64,000 bases of DNA from Pholiota molesta (Eukaryota; Basidiomycota; Agaricomycetes; Agaricales; Strophariaceae), in the NCBI GenBank assembly GCA_014925825.1, contig JACGCK010000063.1:186001-250000 (forward strand), written 5' to 3'. A program made the translations under genes and the position numbers. Positions 32,989-43,636 of the stretch are shown here, piece after piece. The notes beneath the pieces were generated by a model. The model saw only the letters and a program-made list of their open reading frames with translations, did no database searches and was not told the DNA's origin. Position 1 is the first letter of the stretch. Every line of letters begins with the position of its first letter.

Positions 32989-34145
32989 ATGCCACCCAAA
33001 TCTACAGCCAGGCCGCCATCTCAGCCGTCTGCGCCACCTAAACAGCCCATTTGGGAGCAATACAAGAAGACGCCACGTAAGCGGTATGATGAGGAAGAGT
33101 ATAGCAGGCGGTACTTCGCGAAGTTATGCGCGCAGATCGAGGGAGGCCATTTCAGCCAGGCGGTCAGGAGTTGCGACTCGAGTGTGTTTCTGCATTCGTC
33201 ATCCTAATTATACGCGTGGTGCTAAAGGCTGTCTACGATCTAGTGCTGCAACGGGGAATCAATGACTGGGATCTCAGGCGGACGAAGCTGTTCCTGCTGC
33301 TGCAGATTGAGCAGTACAACGAGGCGCTCGCTCTGATCGATTCCGACGAAGGCCCTGATCAATACGCCTACGAACGCGCATATGCCCTGTACCGCTTACA
33401 GCGTGCATCGGAGGCGAGGGAAATTCTGGAGTCAATCAAGAAGAATAAAGGGGAAGAGGATCGCGGAATTATACACCTCGAAGCCCAGCTAGCAAGTGCA
33501 CCTTCGTTTTCTTCATTGTTGACCAGAGCCTTACGCCTTTCCACAGAATTACCGTGAAGGTTTGTATAAAGAAGCATCTGAGCTGTATAACCAATTACTT
33601 GATACCGCTGAACCTGTGAGTAGCTTCAGCGCCCTCAAGTAGCAGCGATTCTAACAGCTCTGCTCGACAAAGGGCTCAGAAGAACACTCGGACATCCTAA
33701 CCAACCTTCAGGCTTCTCAACAGCATCTCGACTTTATCGAGCGAGGGTTCCTCCACGCGCTGGACGCACTGCCAACATCCGTCACGTCGACCCTGGAAAG
33801 TGCCCCTCCCCCCGTCCAGCCACTCTCCGGTGCTGCAGCGCTCGCATCTGCCTCGGCTATCGCTTCTGCGTCTGCAGAGCAGAAACAAGTCCCCCAGCGC
33901 AAGAAGAAAATCCAACCGTCTCGTATTCCTCCAGGCGTCATTCCTGGAGTGACCCCCCTCCCGATCCTGAGAGATGGGTGAAGAAAAGTGAGCGATCGAC
34001 GTTTGGGCAAGGCAGGAGAAGGAAGGGCCAGGGTGGAGGCGGTGGTGCTACGCAAGGAAGTTCATCTCTGGAGAATGCTCCTACGCCGAGCGCTCCAGCG
34101 CATACTACATCGAAGAGTGGAGGAGGCAAGAAGAAGAAAAAGTGA
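32989..34145 (+). CDS. SRP72: Signal recognition particle subunit SRP72 (short form), with a frame break
   Basis: SRP72 helps assemble the signal recognition particle that targets ribosomes to the endoplasmic reticulum. Exons: 32989-33181, 33244-33491, 33547-33615, 33673 onwards. The first exon begins MPPKSTARPPSQP. TPR-like helices follow (LFLLLQIEQYNEALALID; YAYERAYALYRLQRASEA; SELYNQLLD; EEHSDILTNLQASQQHLDF). The C-terminus carries the SRP72 RNA-binding motif PDPERWVKKSERSTFGQ and a basic Gly-rich, Lys-rich end. As read, the frame from 33673 stops at 33979-33981, just before that motif. A run of six C at 33953-33958 would restore the conserved frame to the stop at 34143-34145 if it had seven. 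The intron 33492-33546 has a GC donor. At about 380 aa the protein is much shorter than animal or yeast SRP72. Confidence 0.85.
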
Positions 34146-35332
34146 GGAGTAGCTTCAAAATGTTCGTAAGCTCAGGCCCTCTCTTTTCTTCCTTAATTCT
34201 TTTCCTTTCTTCAATGCCAAGCTTTTACCTTCTACTCGTTGAGTCTTTGACTGAACTGATTCAAACGTACACAGGTAGTTCTTTTTTGGGATTAAACATC
34301 GAGGCCGCTGCCCAAATCGAATGTGTTTCATACAATTGTATCCTCTCCATCAGGACCTCGTGCATGCCTCCTGCTCAATTACATAACGACGCAAGCAAAG
34401 TTGCAGGAAGCATACGAACTTTGGAAGATGTTGTTTAGTCGAGCAAAACTCATTTTCTGTTCTAGCTCGACATAAGTGTTACAACCAAAACGTCAGCCAT
34501 GCCCAATCTATGCCTCGCTAATGCACACGATCGGCAGGGTACTTCAACTAGAAATCCTGGGTCAGTTATTGATTACCTTGAAATGGAAACTGTAATTTCT
34601 GCCTCATGGTCTCCTCCAGGACCACCCAAGCCAAGCTCCTCCACTCGATGTCGTATTGGATAGATGAAATCATTATCTCAGGCTCCCGACCTCGTTTACC
34701 GTCAGTGCCGTAGTACGACATGTGACCACGCGGCCAAAGGCAGGTTCATTCATTTAATAACAGCGAAAGTCAAGAGGAAAGCTTTAGTTCTGCATTTCCC
34801 TGAACACGAGCTGGGCGAGATGAGACTGGAATAGCACCTCTGGAATGATCGCCCGTTCGCAGCGCAGCTCTTTCACATTTGCCCTTGACAGGTTTCATCA
34901 CAGGCACTACAATTACGCCGGGTTCGTGAGTTTCCAGCGTTTTCTAAAGCTCGAAATGAAGGTTCCGACCATACTAACTCGCGAACGCTTGTAGTGCTCG
35001 TAATGCTTATACCTTTACTCGATTATCTTGCGCTCACACGTGTGGAGATTGCGACCAGACACGGCCGTACATGCGCCACGCACGCACGCACGCACGCTGT
35101 CGTGCTTGCATAGTGCTTCGACCCCACCTCGAACTGAATCAGCGCAGGACGCGTCCATCACCATGCGTCAGCTGCCTGCACCACCCCTTCCGCCGTTAAT
35201 GTGTTTTATGAACCCATGGACCCAAGCCCCATGCTTTAAAAAGCCAGCTCCGTGCAGGGTTTTTCTCCACAGCCCTCTCCTGCTTTACTTCAACCCCGCT
35301 TCTCTTTTACTTCTAACAGTTCAACAACGACA
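34146..35332. other. Intergenic, with a CGCA microsatellite
   Basis: No gene supported. A short ACGC/CGCA repeat lies at about 35077-35097, and a TTTAAAA element at 35234-35240 may be the TATA box of the next gene. Confidence 0.45.
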
Positions 35333-37221
35333 ATGTTGCTATCAAAAGTCCTTGGTGTTGTTCTCATTGCCCGAAATGGCGATAGGTACAACTACTACCA
35401 GGACCCGTTCACATATGCTGGGTCGGAGACTGAGACTACCGCTCTTGGCGAGGTCAGTCTCATATTATTATCCTCGTTATTATAAATCAGCTATTTATTG
35501 AGAACATGCCAATAATTACTAGGTCCAATCCAACAGCCTCGGCGCCTTGGTCCGCTCGACCTACTTCGACAGCCGGTCCCCATCCTACATCGAGGGCATC
35601 CGCTCCGACCTCGTGGACAACAGCGAGGTCAAGGTCCGCGTCAAGGCTGGTGTTGAAGGCACCGTTGTGTTCGACTCCGCCATCGCCCTCCTCCAAGGCC
35701 TCTTCCCGCCCAACCCCAACAACAAGATCGTGCTCGCGAACGAGACCACGGTCGTGGCCCCCCTTGGCGGCTACCAATACGTGCCTGGTGCGTAATCACT
35801 TCGATTGTCGAGAGTCTGAGGTGCACTGCAAGACGAAGATGCTGATTGTGATGCGGCGGATGGGTGCAGTTGAGACCGTCGAGCCCGGTAACGACCGCTC
35901 GCTCGAGTCCTGGACGAACTGTCCCAAGTTCGAGAAGCGCATCAAGGAGTTCTACGCCTCCGGAGACTTCAAGGCCAAGGCCAAGGAGGCGCAGCCCTTC
36001 TTCAGCGGTGTAAAGGACTATGTCTTCGGTCGCCCTACTACTCTGGAAAATGCCGTAAGTGACATACCTTCCCCACAACTCATGTTTCTGGAGACAAATT
36101 CACTGATGAATGCCATGGTTGTTTAGTGGAATGTGAGAATATGAATATTCATTGGGAAGTATCATTGCGTGATCTAATATTGGTTTCTGTAGATCTTCGA
36201 CTACGTTAACTCTGAGCTGACCCACAACAAGACCTACGCGCACCGTCTTCCTCCTAGCTTCCTGGAACAAGCTCGCCACTGGGCCAACTACCATGAGGCA
36301 GGTGTCTTCTCCGAAGAAGAAATTACCGGTATTGGAAACAGTATGTTTCAATATATGTATTCGTTGTCCGAATGGCAGTTAACATGGTCTATAGTTGCTG
36401 GCCGCACCCTCCTCCACACGATCCTTAGCTCCCTCGAACGCATTGCCTTCAACGGTGACCCTCTCCAATTCTTGATGATCGAGACCACCTACCAGCCATT
36501 CATTTCGTTCTTCCAACAAACTGGCGTCAGCAAGGAGCACCCTGAGCTTGCCGGTATCCGTGCGTAATCCTCGGTTTCTAACCGTTCCGCACGGCCTCAT
36601 GTTTTCTGTCCGTTCTGATTAGCCGACTACGCCTCTGCCATCGCCATTGAGCTCCGCCGCGGCTCGCCCCCTGATGTCCGTGACTTCCTCCGCGTCAAGT
36701 TCAGGAACGGAACTTCCGGCGACTTCGAGGACGTCCATGTGTTTGGCCACCACGCTGATATTCCCTTCACCGAGTTCGTCTACCGTGCCGAGGTAAGCAT
36801 CATCAATCTACATCACACTCTATGGTAAATTGGTGACTCAATGGGTACGCAGAGCGCTGCCATCACCAGCAACAAGCAATGGATGGACGTCTGCGGTGTC
36901 AAGTCCGCCGTCGACATCCTCGGATTCCAAGCCAACTCCGACAACTTCTTCTACTACATCATGTCCTGCATCGCGCTCGCCGGCGTCGTCTTTGGCGCCG
37001 TCCAATACATGAAGAACCGCCGCGGCGAGCAGCGCCGCCTCAGGCTCCAGGGTCAGGAGGTGAGTCAAGTCGTTTACGCAGACTATGGCACCATCGTGCA
37101 CGCCCGGACAGGAGCGGCACCTGCGGAGGATGTGTACCAGCACGGGGCGACGAAGCCGTACGACGAACATGCGTTCGTCGGAGAGGATTACTACCCCGAA
37201 CGCCCGCTGTGGATCCTCTGA
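35333..37221 (+). CDS. Histidine-phosphatase-like membrane protein (branch 2), catalytic His replaced
   Basis: Related to histidine acid phosphatases and phytases. Exons: 35333-35452, 35523-35787, 35870-36054, 36127-36132, 36193-36340, 36395-36559, 36623-36792, 36853-37221 (475 aa, in frame). The RHGxR signature near residue 13 reads ARNGDRYNYYQDP, so the phospho-accepting histidine is Asn. The late motif reads FGHHADIPFTEF. Near the C-terminus is one transmembrane helix (YYIMSCIALAGVVFGAVQYM) followed by a basic stop (KNRRGEQRR) and a tail of about 65 residues. This gives a type I-like or tail-anchored topology, although no clear signal peptide precedes the first motif. Exon 4 is only 6 nt (Trp-Asn). 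Lack of the catalytic His suggests a pseudoenzyme or altered chemistry, and to my memory the RNG variant is shared by fungal relatives. Confidence 0.85.
36127..36132 (+). other. 6-nt micro-exon of the phosphatase-like gene
   Basis: TGGAAT is bounded by TTTAG on the left and GTGAGA on the right. Including it keeps the frame and gives NAWNIFDYVN, which fits the family. The flanking introns are 72 and 60 bp. Confidence 0.75.
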
Positions 37222-38180
37222 GTGCCTGCATAGGGTGTCCAAGCCATGGTCTGCTGGAGATATTTATGTCCTGGCTGGCTCCAGCCTGTGCTTTTGCGTG
37301 ATACTTATACTTACCGTTTTGCGCCGCCCTGTAGAACTTGTACGTTCCTGTCCCTGCCATGGCCCAAGATCAGAAAATCAGGTTCATCTGAAGGGGCGAT
37401 CGACTTTTTTGCCTGATGCATAGCGATTCCACCACAGACATTATTGCCAATGGATGATTTGCAGTGATCGGACGAATTCATACCAACACTCCTTTACCTT
37501 TTTTTCTTTGATTACTCCGTTTCTTCGCATCGTGTTCTTGAGTAAAATTTTCTATCCGAGTCAGATATTGGCATCCTCAGTAAACCTCGTATCTCGTTCT
37601 TGTTCCAATGCTGTACCTGTATTTATATATCGCATTCCTTTCAAAAATACATTTGTTCAGATTCTTTTCATTGCTTGATCATGGCCGACGATGAGTAGAT
37701 TCGACCGGCGTTCCAGATCTTTTAAAGTTCAAACAACGGGAGCTTCAATTTATGGTTTCTGCGCTTCTTATAATAAACTCTTCCAGCCGTGTCAAATTGG
37801 TTGACACGGCCTCAGAGTCTGGGAGACTTTGAACTACAGAACAGGTCTAAGTATTACTCTCACAACACCCAATCTTACGTTTAACAGAGTGTAGTTTGAG
37901 GCTCAGTCAAGTATAAGTGATGCTAGATTAGATTCTGGCTGTTCATCGATCATTGTTGAGCTTGATTTTGAATTGATTTTGAACATGGCCCGAACATGAA
38001 CATGGCTAGCCGATAGAACGTAATCGGTAAGTATGAGACTAGGCAGGTTGAATGTATAAGTACAGGGAACGCCCCTTTTTTAACGGTTCGGATTAGGTTG
38101 TCTGCGTCTTTCTCACCACTAGCTACTCTTATAACTGGGACAGTATCAAGAGCTCACTATACGCCTTCACTCCATCCAAT
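37222..38180. other. Intergenic, AT-rich
   Basis: Downstream of the phosphatase-like gene and upstream of the tandem array. A small inverted repeat (GTGTCAA...TTGACAC) lies at about 37790-37808. I see no gene. Confidence 0.45.
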
Positions 38181-38940
38181 CATGGCCGACTTGCCAATTA
38201 CTCTGGCAGAATGCACTGTAAATTCTGAAGCGGAAGCACCTGGATGTACTTGTGGCTTGTGCACGGATCAGTGGCTTTCCCCGCGCATGACATTCCGGCT
38301 TCAATGTGCGTTTTCTGATACCAAATCTACAAACGTTAACGACGATTGACGACTATATACAGCTGAATCAGAGATGACCGCAGATGGCATGGGGATGGAC
38401 GTGGATTACTTTGAAGCAGGCAACCACTCTCCGCCGAGGAGATCCCTTTCACGAACGCCGAATATCTTCCGCTGGCGTTACGCGTCCAGATAGACAAATC
38501 ATTCTACCAAGGCTATCGATCCTTATTCTTAGTTGTAGCGCATATTCTCAGGACTCTGCCAACGGGATGCCTACCCCGGCGCCCGTTCTCGCACAAGGCC
38601 TCGGAGGTGATGCCCGGAATGTCAACTTCTACATCAATAAAGGCGGTCGCGTAGAATATGCGCTCGATGCGATTATTCATGCGGCGAAGGAGCAATCAGT
38701 GCTTGGCGATGGCTCATTTGACAAATTATGGGACAATCCGGATGATACTCGCGATGGCGGGATGGTGAACATGCCCAAGTGCGCGAACGATCTGGCATTC
38801 TCGCTTGTCAGAAAATGTTGGGACTCGACCCTACGTTCGCAAGCGGGCCTTATCATGATGAGGGACTTGATGCTGATATGTTGATGACGAAGACTTTTGA
38901 AAGGTTTTTCAAGAATAACTCTCCCAATGTTGACAGCTGA
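38181..38940 (+). pseudogene. GNAT-ankyrin family, copy A: internally deleted and frameshifted
   Basis: The start MADLPITLAECTVNS matches the N-terminus of the intact copy, but residue 15 onwards jumps directly to the C-terminal Cys motif GCTCGLCTDQWLSPRM; the GNAT and ankyrin parts are missing. A plausible intron (38306-38362) joins to SESEMTADGMGMDVDYFEAG. The frame is then lost near 38430. The conserved C-terminal region continues in another frame (SFYQGYRSLF; NVNFYINKGGRVEYALDAI; NMPKCANDLAFSLVRK). It is probably non-functional. Its 3' flank resembles that of copy B, so the whole unit was duplicated before the deletion. Confidence 0.7.
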
Positions 38941-39227
38941 CGCGCTTTGCTCTGTCTTCAGTTTCTGCGGCCCTTGATGTATACCGCTGGCCTCCGATCG
39001 TCAAAAGGCCAACTGAACGAACTCAGATGTAGGATCAGACTTGGGTCAGATAATCAAATGTAACAAAAGTCGAGTTTTGGTTTGAGTAGTGTATGTGTAA
39101 TTCATTATTAGGACTTGCAGCTGTCATGTTGTCTCATGAAAGTAGTTTGAACACTAGGACAAAGTATGTTTAAAAGTCATCGGCGCTAATCATGATCAAG
39201 CGCTAATTGCGATCATCTCAAGCAACT

Positions 39228-39251
39228 CGATGACGTAATACGTTCGTTACC
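39228..39251 (+). promoter_or_regulatory. Conserved upstream motif of copy B (TGACGTAATAC)
   Basis: TCGATGACGTAATACGTTCG lies about 95 bp upstream of the copy-B start region. It recurs upstream of copy C. TGACGTAA resembles ATF/CREB-type bZIP sites. Confidence 0.5.
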
Positions 39252-39324
39252 ATAAAGAGACATTGACTTTCATTTGGGCTTGTCTATCACCATCTCTGCG
39301 AACGTCATTGCATAACCGCAGATC

Positions 39325-41157
39325 AAATTATGGCCGCTTACTTAATCTGGCTGAATGCACTGTGAAATTTGATTTAGAGGCACACCACTACCAATCGTTT
39401 GCACTATCTCAATGCGGTCGCAAACATCCAAAGCTCGGCGAGCTCGCAAAAATGCGTTGCCTCCTTGTGGATTGTCGATACGTTTTCAAGACACACCGCG
39501 ACTTCTTGAAGATAATGGAAGAGGAGAGCCATGAGATGATGGAGTTCTCCACAACGCTGTTTGACGCGCACAGCAACGTTCGCCCTTGGCTCGTAGATGT
39601 CGGATACAGAAGGGGCTCAGGATGTTGGGGCGCGGAGTTGAGCACAGGGGGAATGGTATATATCGAGAATTTGACTGTAAAAGAGTCGGCGAGTCTTTCC
39701 TTTGCTCTGTTTTCCGTATACTGTCTAATGGGGGGTGTGAAACAGCTTCGCAAACGGGGTCGGGTCATTAATTCTGCAGGAACTTTTCCAGTCATCGTTT
39801 GTACTCACCTTACTTGAAAAAGCAAATGTTTTTTGCCGGCCCATGCCTCCCAGGAACGAGATGGATGCTAGCAATTGGGATGCGAAGGTCGAACGAGTGA
39901 ACAAATTCTTCCGTATTGTGAGTGTCAATGCCACACAACGATTTCTCAATGTCAACGACGTTTACAGAATGGCTTCGACGCATCGGACGTACCTCATTCT
40001 TTGGCTACTCTCCCCATCCAATCATCCCTCGCGCAGGCTACCAATAATAAACGATCCAAAACGACTGGGAAACCAGTTTACAGCGCGCTGATGTCAGTCC
40101 CGAGCAGATGCGCACGATTATCCACTCCACTCCGCCATCGCAAACAATAACACTGTTAGGATCGCAGCTATCCTCGCTTCCGCGCATGCGTCGGACCAGC
40201 AAAATTCGCAGCCAGACAGCATGGGCTTTACGCCACTCCATGTAGCTGCTAGCGTTGCCGAATCTTTTCGCAGTGCGCGCCCTGCTCAACTTTGCGCCGC
40301 AGGTGATTTGCGTAACGCGTCAAATAAGGAACATCTGACTCCGCTGGACAGATTGCAGGACACAATGCGTCGGACCCGAGATTCGCGGAAACTACACTGG
40401 GAGTATGGGACGGATATCCGCGGGAGGCTCTCGTGTGCGAATTCCTTCTGAGGAAGGCGCTTCGAGTGCCGCCCATTCTGGAGTCGGAGGAAGAGTATAT
40501 TGTCAAGCGCCGGTTCGGATGTACCTGTGGCTCATGCACCGATCAATGGCTTTCCCCACGCATGAGGCGCTGTCTTAAAGGTGTGTCCTTTCTTAATAGA
40601 TCTGCTCATTGTATTTGAAGATTGTGTATAGTTATAGCGGAGGTGGACCATGACATCATATGGACGGAATTGGATAACCACAAGTCCAACGAGCCGCTCA
40701 TTCATGCCGTATACAGATATTTCCGATACCTTTGCGTACGAACATGGAAAGGCATTCTTCCAAGGTTACTGTTCCCTTTTTTCTGCCTTCGCGACCATCC
40801 TCGATGATTCTGACTACGGAAACCCCACTGCGACGCGTGTTCTTGCACAAGCCCTCCACGATGACCGCCATGTCAACTTCTACATCAATGAAGGCGGCCG
40901 CGTAGACTATGCGCTCGATGCAATTATTGATTGTGCGAAGGACCAATCAGTGCTTGGTGATGGCGAGTTTGAAGCTATATATGACGATATAAAGCAGGTC
41001 GCTATACCGGGGTCGTGAATATGCCCAGGTGCGCGAATGATCTGGCATTCATGCTGGTCAGACAAAAGATGAGAATGGACCCAAGGGTTGCGAGGGACCT
41101 TATTATGATGAAGATGTCGAAATGCATGGTGAGGACGAGGATGATGAGGACTATTGA
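39325..41157 (+). pseudogene. GNAT-ankyrin family, copy B: full-length unit with several frame breaks
   Basis: This unit carries all parts of the family in order but in different frames. The N-terminal region is present (LLNLAECTVKFD ... FDAHSNVRPWL), but the apparent ATG near 39329 is out of frame with it. The GNAT motif A region near 39750 is shifted by an indel. The second GNAT part (RVNKFF, then the GRTSFFGY equivalent) is shifted again and ends in two stops near 40048. The ankyrin part (MGFTPLHVAA near 40220) and the Cys motif FGCTCGSCTDQWLSPRM (about 40516) follow. After an intron comes the C-terminal domain (HVNFYINEGGRVDYALDAI; NMPRCANDLAFMLVR). It gives the full domain plan of the family. 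Confidence 0.72.
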
Positions 41158-41526
41158 CAGGCTTGTCGATTATTGACAACTGACGCCATCCGTATTTTGC
41201 GTCGCCTTGGCTCTTCGGCTTATTTAGTGATCATGTGTACTCTACAATACACTCTGCCCCGTCGAAAGGCTACATGAAATAAGTATCATGAAGCTCAGAT
41301 TTAGGATCAGTAGTAATCAAACTAATACTCGCGACTTCATTGAAAAAAAGGGGTCTTAGCTTTAGTTTGGTGTCAGTGTAAGCATATAACGATACGGATG
41401 TTAAGCAACAGAATTCAGGGAGATTATTCGAAAGCCAAGGAGCATACCAATGTGCTCGTATCATGTAAATTGCGCGATTTTGCAATTCTCGGCGCTAATT
41501 TCCATTGCCAGCGCTTATGTTCCAAA

Positions 41527-41553
41527 CTCAATGACGTAATACATTTGTCACGA
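41527..41553 (+). promoter_or_regulatory. Conserved upstream motif of copy C (TGACGTAATAC)
   Basis: CTCAATGACGTAATACATTT matches the block upstream of copy B and lies about 390 bp before the copy-C ATG. A CGGCGCTAAT block lies just upstream of both (39181-39190, 41490-41499) and also upstream of copy D (43256-43265). Confidence 0.5.
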
Positions 41554-41930
41554 TGTATACGTAGTGACACTTGTCACTTCAGTGACAACTTGAATTGTCA
41601 ACGGTTGCGTCGCTCTGCGTCGGTCGTCCAAGTCGCAGCGTCGAGCGTGCTAGTGGCCTTCTGTCTTCTATCCCTCACAGATACCTCATCATGGCGGCAC
41701 GTAAAGCTTACAGGTGCGTGAGATCCAGAATAACTAAACCAAGTGTACGATGGGACTGATTTATGTCTAGGACACCTCGCATGCGATGTTTCTAATGTGG
41801 CCAGACATGCGCCAGACAAAATTGAAACAAAGGAAAAGTTCACCTTGGTGGCGACGTTCGTGTGGCTTTGCGACTCACAGCTGTACCACCACCAAGCTTA
41901 CCTACAGACAGCCACCCCCTAGCCTAAATC

Positions 41931-43138
41931 ATGGCCGACTCCGCATTGAATCTCGCAGATTGCACTGCGACTTTCAAGCCAGGGAAGAACCACGACTACC
42001 CGAAACGTTTGCGCTATCTCAATGGCGTCGCACGGCACCCGATACTCGGCGAGCTTGCCACAATGCAGTGCATCATGGTCGAACGTCGAGACTTTTACAA
42101 AACACACGGGGACTTCCTGCAGATGATGGACTGCGAGAGCGACGAGCTGCTGCAATTCGCCAAAGCACTCTTCGACGCTAACAGCAACGTGCGCCCGTGG
42201 CTCATAGATGGCGGGTACAGGAGTGGCGCGGGGCGTTGGGGCGCGGAGCTGAGCTCAGGGGATATCTTATACATCCTGGATTTGACGGTGAAAGAACAGG
42301 TGAAGCTATTTCTTTGCTCGTTTTCTTGTACAGTGTCTGACGGGGCTGCGAACCAGGTCCGTGGACGCGGTGTTGGATCGTGGCTTCTCGAGCAACTTCT
42401 ACAATCTCGTTTCGTACACGCTTTACGAGGAAAGGCGCACATATTTTGCTGGCCCATGCCGCCCTGGAACAGGGCTGATGCCGACAGCAGGTCGCCTGAA
42501 AAGGTGGGTCAGGTCAATAGGTTTTTCCGTAACGTGAGTGTTCATGGCAAACAAACATTTCTAATTTCTAATGAAAACGATATTAGAATGGCTTCAGACG
42601 CATTGGACGTACCTCGTTCTTTGGGTACGCTCTTGACCCAAATCACCGCGCGCACCGACTTCCTATCGAAGACGACCCCGGATTACTGGGAGACGAATTT
42701 CCGAATATGTCAGCTGATATCGATCCCGAGAAGGACTTCCCATTGCACTTCGCCATCGCAAACGTCAAGACTGCTGAGATATCTGCGATCCTCACCGTTG
42801 TCCATGCGCTGAATCCAGCAAAAATCCATCAGCCCGATTTTATGGGTTTCACTCCACTGTTCGTCGCTGCTGGCTCCCAAAACTTGACTGCGTTGCGTAC
42901 CCTGCTCAGCCTCGGGGTGGCAGGAGATCTGCGGAACGCATCGAATAAGGACCACATGACCCCGCTGGAAAAACTGCAGGATACGATGCGCGACACCCGA
43001 GAGTTCGTGGAGACCATGGGATTGTCGGATGGGTATGCTCCAGACGAGCTAGCATGCGAGTACCTCTTGAAAGAGGCTTTGGGAATGCCACTCATGGCAG
43101 AGTCAGAGGGGGAGTATATCATTAAGCACCGGTCCTGA
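41931..43138 (+). CDS. GNAT acetyltransferase-ankyrin protein, copy C: best preserved
   Basis: Exons 41931-42299, 42357-42533, 42587-43138 give 365 aa without frame breaks. The N-terminal 120 residues start MADSALNLADCTATFKPG. A GNAT-like fold follows: a beta strand ILYILDLTVKEQ, then the acetyl-CoA-binding motif VRGRGVGSWLLEQLL (R-x-x-G-x-G), then KAHIFCWPMPPW and the typical late GNAT element FFRNNGFRRIGRTSFFGY. From about residue 225 come ankyrin repeats (PLHFAI; GFTPLFVAAGSQNLTALRTLLSLG). Intron 1 is 57 bp, divisible by three and without a stop, so an unspliced form would also be open. Compared with copy B it ends early, right where the CTCGxC motif should begin, so it is C-terminally truncated by about 200 residues. 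A role in acetylating a target chosen by the ankyrin repeats is only an inference. Confidence 0.72.
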
Positions 43139-43493
43139 CTCCTCGGTGTAAACGGTACCATCACGCACCCAATCGGCAATAGGACCGTTATATTTCTTGG
43201 ACAAGATATGTTTGTTAGCGGCCTAGTTTTAAATTGGCACATTTTTCGAACTCATCGGCGCTAATTGCGATCAGCGCTCATTTCTAGGGCGCCTCGCACT
43301 GGCATCAGTGGCATGTGATGTAACATGTTACGCTTGTTTCTTTTTTTTTTAGGAAATAAGCCTAGACAAAATTGACTCGGAAACAAAGAAAACTTGTTAA
43401 CGACTTTCAGTACACATTCCACTTTTCGTGGCTCTTCGACGCTCCCCTTTACGACCACTTTCAGTCTCAGACGACCACGCCTCCTACAAATCA
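43139..43493. other. Intergenic inside the tandem array
   Basis: Contains the third CGGCGCTAAT block and a degenerate form of the TGACGTAATAC motif near 43316. I see no gene. Confidence 0.45.
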
Positions 43494-43636
43494 TGACCGA
43501 GTCCTCAATCGAGTTGAACTTTGCAGATTGCACTGCAGTTTTCAAGCCAGGGAAGAACTATGATTATCCCAAACGTTTGCGCTATCTTAATGGCATCGCA
43601 AAGCACCCGAAACTCGGCAAGCTTGCCACAATTTGA
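43494..43636 (+). pseudogene. GNAT-ankyrin family, copy D: N-terminal fragment
   Basis: The frame MTESSIELNFADCTAVFKPG continues for about 47 aa with high similarity to copy C (KRLRYLNGIAKHPKLGKLAT), then hits a stop. The following 500 bp show no similarity to the rest of the family. A truncated duplicate. Confidence 0.75.

Noticed and set aside
35076..35098. CGCA microsatellite
   Set aside because: Ordinary simple repeat; noted in the intergenic entry but not a finding.
37060..37089. Intron with GTGAGT donor and CAG acceptor near the end of the phosphatase-like gene
   Set aside because: Only 30 bp long, below the size of any other intron here; the frame is open through it.
41692..41870. 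Mini-gene MAARKAYR plus a spliced CxxC segment upstream of copy C
   Set aside because: Stops interrupt the Cys-containing part in the only spliced frame; too short and degenerate to support.
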